Positions 52,442-61,961 of a DNA stretch of 64,000 bases are shown piece after piece. The DNA is from Ferruginibacter sp. (lineage in GTDB: Bacteria > Bacteroidota > Bacteroidia > Chitinophagales > Chitinophagaceae): positions 1-64,000 of the forward strand of contig JABFRP010000004.1 of assembly GCA_013141115.1 (NCBI GenBank), in the 5' to 3' direction. The position numbers and the translations under genes are program-made. The first letter of the stretch is position 1. Each line of letters starts with the position of its first letter. The notes under the pieces were generated by a model. That model searched no databases, was not told where the DNA came from, and was given only the letters and a program-made list of their open reading frames with translations.

Positions 52442-52594
52442 TCTTTAATCTGAATATTTCCGGCGTAGAGGGAAAAAAGTACAGGTACAATAAGATACTA
52501 ATTACAAATTCCCAAATCAACAGCGCTGCCACTCATAAAACTTTTTCTCCGCCATCGGTTTTCTGTTGTTAACTTTATGTACTAATAAAGTGCA

Positions 52595-53875
52595 ATGACC
52601 TTTAAAGACACCATAAAATTATCCTGGCGCAATATCAGCAGCAACCGGTTAAGAACAGGAATTACTGTTGCTATAATTGCTTTGGGTATTTGTGCGTTGA
52701 TATGGTTTTTAACTTCTTTAAAAGCGGCAAGTAACAGCCTTACCAACAGCTTTTCTACTATGGGGGCAAATGCATTTAGTGTAAGATATAAAGACAGGAA
52801 TATGCGCTTTGGCGGCGGGCCGCAACGAGACGTTAAAAAGACGAGCAAATCTGCCTTAAAAGAAAAAAAATCCAGCATAGGGAAAATTATTACTTACGAA
52901 GAAGCAAAAGCATTTAAAGAACGCTATCCTTTTCCAGCAAAAGTAGGGTTGGCTATAAGAGGTGCAGGAAGTATTGTGGTTAATAATGAAAGTAAAAAAA
53001 CTAATCCTGATATTAATGTTACCGGCGGAGATGAAAATTACCTGGAGCTAAATGGTTACAAAGTAGCTTACGGCAGAAATTTTACGGCAACCGATATTGA
53101 GTCGGGGCGAAATGTTTGTGTTATCGGCAGTGGTGTTGCAGAAAAACTGTATCCTGATAATACTGCCAAAGCAGTTGATAAAGTTATTAAAGTAAATCAT
53201 ATTCCTTATCGTGTGATTGCGGTATTAGAAGACAAAGGCTCCAGCGCTTTTTTTAATACTGGCAAGGTGGTAATCACTTCTTATAATAACATACGGCGTT
53301 TATATGCCTCTCAAAGTTCATCTTTTGTAATTGCTGTAATGGTTACAGATATAAATCTTATTGATGTTGCCATTGGAGAAGCTCAGGGTACTTTCAGGCC
53401 GGTACGTAAACTGGATGTAAAAGAAGAAGATAATTTTTACATTGATAAAAGCGACAGTATTGCCGCATCGCTGATGAATAATCTGGGCTTTTTAGAAAAA
53501 GGAATTATTGGCGTAGCCTTAATTACACTGCTGGCCTCGTCTATAGGGTTAATGAATATAATGCTGGTGGCAGTAAATGAGAGAACAAAGGAAATTGGGT
53601 TAATAAAAGCTTTAGGAGGTACTAAAAAAGATATACGTAACCAGTTTCTTTGGGAATCTATTCTTATCAGTTTATTAGGTGCTGTTGTTGGTATTATTGT
53701 GGGTATTCTTTTAGGTAACCTGATTGCAATGCTTTTAAAATCTGGGCTGGTATTGCTTTGGGGTTGGATAATTGGAGGAATAATTGTTTGCTCGGTAGTA
53801 GGTTTAGCTGCAGGCTTATATCCGGCAATTAAAGCAAGTAAATTAAATCCGATAGATGCATTACGATACGAATAG
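52595..53875 (+). CDS. MacB/FtsX-type ABC transporter permease
   Basis: 426 residues. N-terminal cytoplasmic stretch TFKDTIKLSWRNISSNRLRTGITVAIIALGI leads into TM1. An extracytoplasmic MacB core domain follows (about 60-290) and then three TMs, the first in GVALITLLASSIGLMNIMLVAVNERTKEIGLIKALG, the FtsX coupling segment. The ending SKLNPIDALRYE is typical. No ATPase gene is adjacent, so its partner is elsewhere. Probably exports a peptide, lipid or drug. Confidence 0.88.
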   Translation: MTFKDTIKLSWRNISSNRLRTGITVAIIALGICALIWFLTSLKAASNSLTNSFSTMGANAFSVRYKDRNMRFGGGPQRDVKKTSKSALKEKKSSIGKIITYEEAKAFKERYPFPAKVGLAIRGAGSIVVNNESKKTNPDINVTGGDENYLELNGYKVAYGRNFTATDIESGRNVCVIGSGVAEKLYPDNTAKAVDKVIKVNHIPYRVIAVLEDKGSSAFFNTGKVVITSYNNIRRLYASQSSSFVIAVMVTDINLIDVAIGEAQGTFRPVRKLDVKEEDNFYIDKSDSIAASLMNNLGFLEKGIIGVALITLLASSIGLMNIMLVAVNERTKEIGLIKALGGTKKDIRNQFLWESILISLLGAVVGIIVGILLGNLIAMLLKSGLVLLWGWIIGGIIVCSVVGLAAGLYPAIKASKLNPIDALRYE

Positions 53876-53910
53876 GAAGTAAAAAAATATTGTTGCGGTT
53901 TGTATAAAAT

Positions 53911-53948
53911 AAAACAGGCACTTCGTAATTGAAGTGCCTGTTTTATTA
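53911..53948. terminator. Bidirectional terminator after the permease and metalloprotease genes
   Basis: A 14-bp perfect stem starting AAAACAGGCACTTC with a 6-nt loop, with A-run on one side and T-run on the other. It sits between two convergent genes. Confidence 0.9.
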
Positions 53949-53960
53949 TTTTAGTGTTTA

Positions 53961-56510
53961 TTACTTAGGATCTAAAATCTTTTTTAACCTGTCGCTTAAA
54001 TCCTGCAAATGATATTTAGTTGCTTTATCAGCAGTGCCTGGTATGGCAGCGTCAACAGCAGCTTTTAATTCTCTTGCATTTCCTTTAAGGTAACTCAGTA
54101 TATCACTCTTCTTGGCATCAACTGTAGGTGTAACACTTCCAAAGCTGAAAGAAATACCTTGTACAGGTGTTGGATTAATTAGCGTGTTCAATCTTTCTAC
54201 ATAAGACTTTTGCAGATTTCTCCTAAAATTATCTATTGCTTTTTTAGAAGCTAATTCTGTAAATATCGATTGTTTTAAATCGGTAAGCAGATCCATTACT
54301 GTATAAGCCGATGTGCCAATACTTACTTCTGCATTAAGCATTTTGCCCATGGTATAGTTGTTCAGCATTCTTGCTAAAGCAGCTTCCTGTGCCGAGAGTA
54401 TGGTGGTATTAAAGTTGGTGGTGGTTTTATCTGCCACATCTTTATTTATCAGCCAGGTTGGGGTGGTAAATACCTGTTTGCTAATAAAATCCATCGCTTC
54501 TTTTTGCGTAGCCTTGCTTACATATTCATATACCGGGCCAGCTTGGTTATTTTTCTTGATGGTTTCATAAATACCTCCAAAGTTGTAGCACACGTGTCCA
54601 ATATACCTGCGGTACTGCCCAACAAGCTCATTATACATAATAGTTAAATTATCATAATCTTCATTAGGTTGTTTGGTCCAGTTAATTAAATTAGGCAAAA
54701 TACGTTGCAGATTTTTAATGCCGTAGGTTGAAGCTTTCATGGCATTGTCGCCAATAGCTTCGCTCTGGTCACGGGGATCATCCTGTTGTCCCTGGCGGCC
54801 GTAATAGTAACGTTTATCATTAGCCTTTGCTTCAATCCATTTATCTAAAATAGGAACTTCGTCTTCTGCTGTCGCAGCTTCAGGAATTAATTTGTATCCC
54901 CATTCAATACTCCATTTATCATACTCTCCAATACGAGGATAAATGCCTGAAGCTGTAATGTTATCTTCTGGTTGTGCCACATAATTAAAACGGGCATAAT
55001 CCATAATGCTTGGTGTGTGGCCATTGGCTTCAACCCATGCTTTATTGCGTAAGTTTTCAACAGGCACACCTGCAGATGAACCAAAGTTATGTGGCAGGCC
55101 CAGCGTGTGTCCTACTTCGTGAGATGATACAAAACGAATTAATTGTCCCATCAGTTCATCGTCAAAAACCATTTTACGTGCTTTTGGGTCAATAGCACCA
55201 GCCTGAATCATATACCAGTCGTGTAATAATTTCATTACGTTGTGAAACCATCCAATATGGCTTTCTACAATTTCGCCGCTACGGGGGTCAACAGTACTTG
55301 GGCCATAAGCATTTTCAACAGGTGATGGTTTGTAAATGATACCACTGTTACGGGCATCTTCCAGTGTCCAGGTACTGTCTTCTTCTTTTGTAGGAGCTTC
55401 TTTTGCAAAGATGGCATTTTTAAAGCCTGCTTTTTCAAAAGCTATCTGCCAATCATTTACACCTTGTATTAAATAAGGTATCCATTGTTTTGGTGTGGTA
55501 GGATCAATATAATAAACAATTGGTTTGATGGGTTCTACCAGTTCTCCTCTTTTATATTTTTCCATATCCTCTGGTTTGGGTTCCAGTTTCCAGCGTGCTA
55601 TCAGTTCAATTTCTTTTACGCCCTGAGGATTAGCATCGTAATCAGTATAGCGACCGCCAAAATAACCAACTCTGGGGTCTCTGTATCTTGGCTTCATTGG
55701 TTTTTCGGGAAGCAATAAAAGGCTGCTGTTCATTTCTAAAGTTACAGTGGCCTGGCTAGGTGCAGATGGTGCAACAGGAAGCCCAATAGGACTAAATGCG
55801 CCGCCAGCACTTTTAGAAAATGTTTTAACCGTTTTTATTTCAATATTAATGGGATAAGGTTTTACAGAAACCACATAAGATTTATCGCTTTGAAAAGCCC
55901 CTGCCTGAAATGCAGTTTTTTCGCCGGGGCCAAAACCAAATATTTCATTATCCGGCGTGATATTATCTGTAATCTCTATTACTACGCCACCTCCTAAACT
56001 GTCCGGGGCATTTGCTTTAACATCAAATGCCACAGCAATAGGTTGTATATTACTATTCATTACAGAACGGAACATAGGTTTTGTGCTATCTGGGTTTACA
56101 TTGTAGGAAATATTTTTTAAAAATATTTTATTGTTAGGCCCTTTTTCAAAACGAATAACACTTTCTCCAATCTGGTCTCCGGCGTATCCACCAAAAGCCT
56201 TGGGGCTTTCTACCGAAGATTTACTTACCCTGTTTACAATAAGAATATCTCTTCCTAATAATTTAACAGGCAATTCAAAATAATACTTATCATCTACTTT
56301 ATGCACTGTAAAAAAACCCTTGCTGGTTTTCGCCTTATCGGTGATTACTTCTTTATAAGGTTTAGGGCCGGGTTTTGGTGGCATAGCCGCCGGCGCAGTA
56401 GGTGCGGTTGCAGAAGGCATTGCTGGTTTATCCTGAGCCGTTACAAAAAATGCAAACGATTGCGCCAGAATTGCGATCGGAATTACTTTAATACAATACT
56501 TAAAATGCAT
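53961..56510 (-). CDS. Secreted zinc-dependent metalloprotease (DUF5117/DUF4953 type)
   Basis: 849 residues from ATG 56508-56510, chosen because MHFKYCIKVIPIAILAQSFAF begins a signal peptide (cut after VTAQ); the open frame runs 34 codons further upstream without homology. A Pro/Ala-rich linker is followed by beta-rich N-terminal domains. The zinc site is SSHEVGHTLGLPHNFGSS, an HExxHxxGxxH metzincin-type motif. The large C-terminal part completes the family layout. It likely acts in the periplasm or at the surface. Divergent from exbB across a 343-nt gap. Confidence 0.9.
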   Translation of the reverse strand: MHFKYCIKVIPIAILAQSFAFFVTAQDKPAMPSATAPTAPAAMPPKPGPKPYKEVITDKAKTSKGFFTVHKVDDKYYFELPVKLLGRDILIVNRVSKSSVESPKAFGGYAGDQIGESVIRFEKGPNNKIFLKNISYNVNPDSTKPMFRSVMNSNIQPIAVAFDVKANAPDSLGGGVVIEITDNITPDNEIFGFGPGEKTAFQAGAFQSDKSYVVSVKPYPINIEIKTVKTFSKSAGGAFSPIGLPVAPSAPSQATVTLEMNSSLLLLPEKPMKPRYRDPRVGYFGGRYTDYDANPQGVKEIELIARWKLEPKPEDMEKYKRGELVEPIKPIVYYIDPTTPKQWIPYLIQGVNDWQIAFEKAGFKNAIFAKEAPTKEEDSTWTLEDARNSGIIYKPSPVENAYGPSTVDPRSGEIVESHIGWFHNVMKLLHDWYMIQAGAIDPKARKMVFDDELMGQLIRFVSSHEVGHTLGLPHNFGSSAGVPVENLRNKAWVEANGHTPSIMDYARFNYVAQPEDNITASGIYPRIGEYDKWSIEWGYKLIPEAATAEDEVPILDKWIEAKANDKRYYYGRQGQQDDPRDQSEAIGDNAMKASTYGIKNLQRILPNLINWTKQPNEDYDNLTIMYNELVGQYRRYIGHVCYNFGGIYETIKKNNQAGPVYEYVSKATQKEAMDFISKQVFTTPTWLINKDVADKTTTNFNTTILSAQEAALARMLNNYTMGKMLNAEVSIGTSAYTVMDLLTDLKQSIFTELASKKAIDNFRRNLQKSYVERLNTLINPTPVQGISFSFGSVTPTVDAKKSDILSYLKGNARELKAAVDAAIPGTADKATKYHLQDLSDRLKKILDPK

Positions 56511-56853
56511 GTGATTTGTTTTATGTTGAACAGATTGTGACAATAAACGAAAATATTGAATACCTGATAAAACAGGGCTATTAATGGATAAATGGTAAAT
56601 ATACAACACCACCGGATTTACTTTAATTTTGTTTATGTAAAAAGTCTAATTCGGCATCAATATTAAAAAAATAAAAAAAAAATATTCCACTGACTGTTGC
56701 TTTCGATTATTTTATTAACTTGTGCGTTCCCACATCAAAAATGTGTATAAAAATTGATTGTTTGATTATATTTTTTTAGTAGAATTGTACAGTCAAAACT
56801 TAATAAACAAAATTCAAAAAATTAACATTTTCACTAACTAAAAATTGAATGTC
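56511..56853. other. Divergent intergenic region, metalloprotease/exbB
   Basis: 343 nt of very AT-rich sequence between divergent starts. It must contain both promoters, but I find no exact TTG-N19-TAnnTTTG. TATATTTT (56768-56775) is one mismatch from a rightward -7 element. A small hairpin CACAT-CAAAA-ATGTG lies near 56731-56745. Confidence 0.4.
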
Positions 56854-57705
56854 ATGGCAGAATTAAAACCATTTGTAAAACCAGCAACTACGGTGCAGGT
56901 AAAAAAATCAGGTAATGCAATCTCTTTATTAGCACCGGTAGTGTGCATTATAGCAGGTTATTTAATCTGGAGATTTATATTAGGTAATTCATCAGGTTTT
57001 ACAAAACCAGGAACAGGGTTGTTCTGGCCAACTCATGATGGCCCTAAAAATGCATTAAACAAAATGTACCTGGGTGGTATTATTGTGCCTATCCTTATTG
57101 GTAGTTTCTTAACTATGTTAACCTTTGTTATCGAGCGTTTCTTAACTATCAGCAAAGCAAACGGTACAGGAAGCAATCCTGATTTCATCCGTAAAGTACA
57201 ATATCATTTAGCCAACAAAAATGTAGAAGCTGCAATTGCTGAATGTGATAAACAAAAAGGAAGTGTGGGTAATGTAATGAAAGCCGGACTTCACCGTTAT
57301 AAAGAAATGATCACTAATACAGAATTAAATACTGATCAAAAAGTTTTAGCTATTCAAAAAGAAGTAGAAGAAGCAACCTCTCTTGAATTGCCTATGCTGG
57401 AAAAGAACCTGGTGTTCTTATCTACAATTGCATCGGTAGCTACTTTGTTAGGTTTGTTAGGTACTGTATTGGGTATGATCCGCTCTTTCTCTGCATTGGG
57501 CGAAGGCGAAGGTGGAGGAGATGCTGCAAGCAAGTTATCTGTAGGTATTTCTGAGGCATTGTATAACACAGCTTTAGGTATCGGTACATCTGCAGTAGCA
57601 ATTATTTTCTACAACATATTTACTACCAAAATTGATGGTATTACTTATGGTATTGATGAAAGCGGCTTTACCCTTACGCAAAGCTTTGCTTCTTTGTACA
57701 AATAA
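56854..57705 (+). CDS. exbB: ExbB/TolQ/MotA-family proton channel
   Basis: 283 residues from ATG 56854 (an upstream TTG in frame is less likely). Membrane helices near 22-42, 70-95, 195-222 and 235-260. The conserved core LEKNLVFLSTIASVATLLGLLGTVLGMIRSF is the MotA/ExbB signature, and AALYNTALGIGTSAVAII-like sequence follows. With ExbD it uses the proton gradient to drive TonB. The N-terminal extension before the second helix is usual in Bacteroidota. First gene of exbB-exbD-exbD-tonB-exbD. Confidence 0.93.
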   Translation: MAELKPFVKPATTVQVKKSGNAISLLAPVVCIIAGYLIWRFILGNSSGFTKPGTGLFWPTHDGPKNALNKMYLGGIIVPILIGSFLTMLTFVIERFLTISKANGTGSNPDFIRKVQYHLANKNVEAAIAECDKQKGSVGNVMKAGLHRYKEMITNTELNTDQKVLAIQKEVEEATSLELPMLEKNLVFLSTIASVATLLGLLGTVLGMIRSFSALGEGEGGGDAASKLSVGISEALYNTALGIGTSAVAIIFYNIFTTKIDGITYGIDESGFTLTQSFASLYK

Positions 57706-57764
57706 TCTTGTACAGGAAGTATGGATTTTATCAATAAATGAATCTAATTAATAAATAAAAATTT

Positions 57765-58418
57765 ATGGGAAGAGCCAAATTACCACGGAAGAGTACCAAT
57801 ATAGATATGACGGCAATGTGTGATGTTGCATTCCTGTTGCTTTCATTTTTTATCCTGGCCACTAAACAAAAACCTCCTGAAGCTGTAGCAGTTACAGCTC
57901 CAACTTCGGTTCAATCCAAAGCAGCACCCGAAAAATCTATCCTTATTACTTTAACAAAAGAAGGGAAATGTTTTTTGATGCTGGGCGATGAAACTAAAAA
58001 GATGGATATACTGAAGGATATAAACACTACCCGTCAGTTAGGTTTAAGCGAGGGGGAATTAGCCAAGCTTAATAAAATGAGTTTTATTGGTATGCCTTTA
58101 GGACAGATTAAAGGCATACTTGCTTTAAACCAGGCAATACCTGCTGATAAATTAGAAGGTATTCCTATTAAAGACAGCGCCAATAACGAAATGGTGGACT
58201 GGGTAAGAAGTATCACTAATGCTTATGCTGGAGGTATTCAAAAAGACTTGGAAGAAATGATCCTGATTAAAGGAGATAACCTGGCTTTATACCCTGCTTT
58301 TAAAAATATCAAATATGCACTTAAGAAAAATGATATTTACAAATTCAGGATTGTTACCAATAGTGAAACTATACCGGTAGGATCGGAATTGTATAAGAAG
58401 AAAGGGCAGCCAGAGTAA
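57765..58418 (+). CDS. exbD: ExbD-type biopolymer transport protein, first copy
   Basis: 217 residues. Short cytoplasmic start (RKSTNIDMTAMCDVAFLLLSFFILATKQ) containing the essential membrane Asp (D in MCDVAFLLL) in a single helix, then a periplasmic domain. It is longer than the next ExbD and has a different periplasmic part, so it may have a separate partner. Follows exbB by 59 nt. Confidence 0.88.
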   Translation: MGRAKLPRKSTNIDMTAMCDVAFLLLSFFILATKQKPPEAVAVTAPTSVQSKAAPEKSILITLTKEGKCFLMLGDETKKMDILKDINTTRQLGLSEGELAKLNKMSFIGMPLGQIKGILALNQAIPADKLEGIPIKDSANNEMVDWVRSITNAYAGGIQKDLEEMILIKGDNLALYPAFKNIKYALKKNDIYKFRIVTNSETIPVGSELYKKKGQPE

Positions 58419-58461
58419 CAAGCAGAGAAAAATAATTATTAACTAATTAAAATAATGTACC

Positions 58462-59028
58462 ATGGCAGAAATGGATACTTCGTCGGGTGGCGGTCATAAG
58501 AAAGGCCCCGGCGTCAAAAAACCTAAAAAGTTATCTACAAGGGTAGATCTTACTCCAATGGTGGATCTGGGCTTTCTTTTAATTACATTTTTTGTGTTTA
58601 CCACTACTATGAGTAAACCAACTGTAATGAAAATGAATGAGCCTAAGGATGAAAAGGTTGAAGATCAAATGAAAGTAAAAGAATCGGCGGTTATGACCAT
58701 TTTATTGGGAAAAGCTGACCAGGTTTACTACTACTTTGGTACCCTTACCGAAGAAGGGGCATCGCAACAATTTAAAAGTTCCACTTATAAAGATATCCGC
58801 CAGATTATTTTAGATAAGAAAAATTCAGTTCCTAATGGAGGTGAATCTAAAAGTGATCTGATGTATATCATAAAAGCAGATAAGGAGTCCACTTTTAAAA
58901 ACGTTATTGATATATTGGATGAAATGTCGATAAATGCCATACCTGCCGGGCACTATGCCGAAGTGGATATGTCTGATACCGAAGCAATGCTTATCAAAGT
59001 AACAGAACAGGCTAATGGTATTAAATAA
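58462..59028 (+). CDS. exbD: ExbD-type biopolymer transport protein, second copy
   Basis: 188 residues. RVDLTPMVDLGFLLITFFVF has the conserved membrane Asp; the periplasmic domain follows. N-terminus Gly/Lys-rich (SSGGGHKKGPGVKKPKK). It is close in sequence to the third ExbD at 60015-60533, which points to duplication. ATG start 43 nt after the first copy. Confidence 0.9.
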   Translation: MAEMDTSSGGGHKKGPGVKKPKKLSTRVDLTPMVDLGFLLITFFVFTTTMSKPTVMKMNEPKDEKVEDQMKVKESAVMTILLGKADQVYYYFGTLTEEGASQQFKSSTYKDIRQIILDKKNSVPNGGESKSDLMYIIKADKESTFKNVIDILDEMSINAIPAGHYAEVDMSDTEAMLIKVTEQANGIK

Positions 59029-59077
59029 TTTTATGGAATTGTAATGGAATTGAATCTAATTACTAAAGTATTTTACA

Positions 59078-59904
59078 ATGGATATAAATAAAATATTAAG
59101 CTCTGATGTGCTGGATATTATTTTCGAAGGGAAAAATAAACAGTATGGTGCTTATGAGCTAAGAAAAACTTACAACAAGCGTTTAACTAAGGCCTTGCTT
59201 TTAACGGCAGCTTTAGCCTTGTTGATCTTTTTAAGCACTGTATTTGCCAGTGTTTTTAAAAAGAAAGAATCAGACCAGCTGGATGTGTTAGATACACAAA
59301 TGGCTGAAATTAAAAAGAGGCACCGGTAGCGCCGCCACCGCCACCACCACCACCACCAAAGGCACCACCACCACCAGTTATTAACCAGGTGAAATTTACT
59401 CCTCCTAAAGTGGTAAAAGACGAAGAGGTAAAGGAAGTGTTGGAAGAAATTAAAGAAGATCAGGTAATTAGTACCAAAACTATTGAGAGTGAAAATAAAG
59501 AGCAGGTAGTGCAAGCTCCAGTAGAGGAGAAAGGATCAACAGTAGCAACTTTACCTGTAAAAGATGATGATGAGGGGAAGATATTTACCAAAGTGGAAGT
59601 GGAAGCAGGTTTCCCTGGCGGAGATGGAGCATGGACTAACTTTTTGAGAAAAAATTTGAATCCTGATGTAGCCGCTGACAACGGAGCTGGTGAAGGAACT
59701 TACACCGTAATTGTAAAGTTTGTGGTAAGTAAAGACGGCAGCTTAAGTGATATTACTTGCGAAAGCGATCCCGGATATGGTATTTGCGAGGAAGCTAAAA
59801 GAGTTATTAAAAAAACTAAGAACTGGACTCCAGCAATTCAAAACGGCCGTAATGTAAATGCTTACAGACGTCAGCCAATTACATTTGCTGTGCAATCACA
59901 ATAG
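59078..59904 (+). CDS. tonB: Energy transducer TonB, split by a one-base frameshift
   Basis: Two open frames form one protein. The first (59078-59329) has SSDVLDIIFEGKNKQYGAYE and a membrane helix, as in the TonB at 30688. It runs into a stop just past AAAAA at 59312-59316. One more A gives ATT AAA AAA GAG GCA CCG, continuing into a run of prolines, the linker, and the TonB C-terminal domain with EAGFPGGDGAWTNFLRKNL and a FAVQSQ end (to 59904), about 275 residues in total. The run AAAAAG could also allow -1 slippage. Sequence error, mutation and programmed shifting cannot be separated here. It sits in the exb cluster and is followed by a terminator. Confidence 0.85.
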
Positions 59905-59928
59905 TATTTAACTGCTTTAATATTTGTA

Positions 59929-59961
59929 AATCCTTTCAGACAACTGAAAGGATTTTTTTAT
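59929..59961 (+). terminator. Terminator after tonB
   Basis: An 11-bp perfect stem AATCCTTTCAG / CTGAAAGGATT, 4-nt loop, then seven T. It separates the third exbD from the rest of the cluster. Confidence 0.9.
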
Positions 59962-60014
59962 TTTGTTGTTTATGGAAAACAATTCTTTTGCCATCTCTTT
60001 AAAAACTTACTACT

Positions 60015-60533
60015 ATGGCAGCATTCGAAACAGTAACAGCAGCAAAACACCAATCTGGTAAAAGAGTAAATAAAAAAAGTACCAGGGTAGATCTAACACC
60101 AATGGTTGATCTGGGCTTTTTATTAATTACATTTTTTGTGTTTACCTCCAGTATGACAAAACCCAAAATAATGGGTATTATAACGCCTAAGGACTCAAAT
60201 ATTCCTACTCTTCTTTGCGAAAGCTGTGTAATAACAGCAGTGCTGGCTAAGGACGATAGAATTATTTATTACGAAGGCATACAAAAGGATAATACAATAA
60301 TAAAAGAAACCACGTTTACAGCAGAGGGCCTGAGAGCTGTTTTACTCCAAAAAAAAGCGGCTGTAAAGATCGCAAGAGGCTCTGAAGACGAAATGGTGCT
60401 GATTGTTAAGCCGACAGATGAAAGCAGCTATAAAAATTTTGTAGATATTTTAGATGAAGTGGCAATAAACGGAATCAAACATTATTTTATTGATGAGCTG
60501 AACAACGAGGATAAGCAATTACTGAAAAAATAA
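60015..60533 (+). CDS. exbD: ExbD-type biopolymer transport protein, third copy
   Basis: 172 residues. RVDLTPMVDLGFLLITFFVFTSSMTKP is nearly identical to the second copy, with the membrane Asp intact. The periplasmic half differs (it has LLCESCVITAVL with two cysteines). It lies after a strong terminator, so it probably has its own promoter; a weak TTG-N17-TTCTTTTG at 59963-59990 is a candidate. Confidence 0.88.
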   Translation: MAAFETVTAAKHQSGKRVNKKSTRVDLTPMVDLGFLLITFFVFTSSMTKPKIMGIITPKDSNIPTLLCESCVITAVLAKDDRIIYYEGIQKDNTIIKETTFTAEGLRAVLLQKKAAVKIARGSEDEMVLIVKPTDESSYKNFVDILDEVAINGIKHYFIDELNNEDKQLLKK

Positions 60534-60567
60534 TTTCCACCAGTTTTTATGATGAAGATTAAGAGGG

Positions 60568-60575
60568 TATCTTTG
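60568..60575 (+). promoter_or_regulatory. mnmE -7 element, leaderless arrangement
   Basis: A perfect TATCTTTG with exactly 4 nt (TTAC) before the mnmE ATG, the same spacing as rlmN and the phosphatase gene. Confidence 0.6.
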
Positions 60576-60579
60576 TTAC

Positions 60580-61961
60580 ATGCTTCAAAATTTTTCAGGC
60601 TGGGATGATACCATTGTTGCCATTGCCACTCCACCAGGCGTAGGAGCTATAGGTGTAATAAGATTAAGTGGGAAAAATGCGATCGTGATAACTAATGAAT
60701 TATTTCCATCTAAAAATTTAGAATTACAAGCTTCACACACATTGCATGTGGGATTGATAAAAGAAGATAGTAAAGCGATAGATGAAGTGGTTATTTCCTT
60801 ATTTAAAAATCCTAAAAGTTATACAGGTGAGAATGTTGTAGAAATAAGTTGTCACGGAAGCCCTTATGTTCAACAACAGGTAGTACAGGCTTGCATACAT
60901 AAAGGTGCAAGGCTTGCCAGGCCGGGAGAATTTACACAAAGGGCATTCTTAAATGGCAAACTGGATTTAACACAGGCAGAAGCAGTTGCAGATCTTATTG
61001 CAAGCAATACTGCAGCATCTCAACAAACAGCATTGCATAATATCCGGGGAGGATTTAGTAGTGTGTTAAAAAAATTGCGGGAGGAGCTGATTCAATTTTC
61101 GGCATTGATAGAACTGGAACTTGATTTTAGCCAAGAGGATGTAGAGTTTGCTGACAGGAATAAATTTTTTGCACTAATTGAAAATGCTGAGTTAACTACC
61201 AGTAACCTTTTACAATCTTTTAAACTGGGCAATGTTATTAAAAATGGTGTAAGCGTTGCCATTGTTGGTAAACCTAATGCTGGTAAATCAACCTTGTTAA
61301 ATACTTTGCTAAACGAGAACAGGGCCATTGTAAGTGAGATTGCAGGTACAACCAGAGATACTATTGAAGAAGTAATAAATATTGATGGAATTTTATTCAG
61401 GCTGATTGATACAGCAGGAATAAGAGATGATAGCAATGATACTATAGAATTGATTGGTATAGAAAAAAGTCGTGAAAAAATTCAGCACTCCGATGAAGTG
61501 ATCTATATTTTTGATACTAACACAGAAACTTCCGGCGAGCTTGAAGCTGCGGCTGCTTTAATAAGAGAAAAAATAATAATTATTTATTGGTAGGTAATAA
61601 AACTGATGTATTAGGAGATGCAGCAGCAGCAGAAAAATTTGCAGGCGAAGATGTATTGTTTATTTCAGCAAGGGAGCAATACCATATTGAATTACTAAAG
61701 CAAAAATTAGTAGATAAAATAATAAAAGGAAATTTGAATACAGAAAATACGATTGTTACCAATGCCCGACACTACCAGGCATTGCAGCAGGTACAGCAAT
61801 CGTTAACAGAAATAAAAGCTGGTTTAGATAATCATATCCCCGGAGATTTACTGGCCTTAGATATTCGCAGATGTTTACATTATATTTCTGAAATTACGGG
61901 AGATATTACACATGAGACAGTACTTGATCTCATCTTTAGCCAATTTTGTATCGGAAAGTAA
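60580..61961 (+). CDS. mnmE: tRNA modification GTPase MnmE, split by a one-base frameshift
   Basis: The first frame (60580-61593) carries the N-terminal domain (DDTIVAIATPPGVGAIGVIRLSG), the helical domain and the G-domain start: G1 GKPNAGKSTLL, G2 GTTRDTIEE, G3 DTAGIRD. It stops before G4. The second frame (to 61961) supplies VGNKTD (G4), SAR (G5) and the C-terminal FCIGK (conserved CxGK). An additional A in the AAAAAA run at 61568-61573 joins them into about 460 residues, the family norm. With MnmG it modifies wobble uridines. The break may be a consensus error; without it the G domain would be incomplete. Confidence 0.9.

Noticed and set aside
52336..52572. Open frame overlapping the end of nuoN
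   Set aside because: It is a shadow of nuoN running into the intergenic region, with no protein-like features.
53911..53948. The long perfect hairpin as a mobile-element end
   Set aside because: It lies between convergent stops with A and T runs on either side and no matching partner, so a bidirectional terminator explains it.
59330..59385. CCACCGCCACCACC-type tandem repeat
   Set aside because: It encodes the proline run of the TonB linker once the frameshift is corrected.
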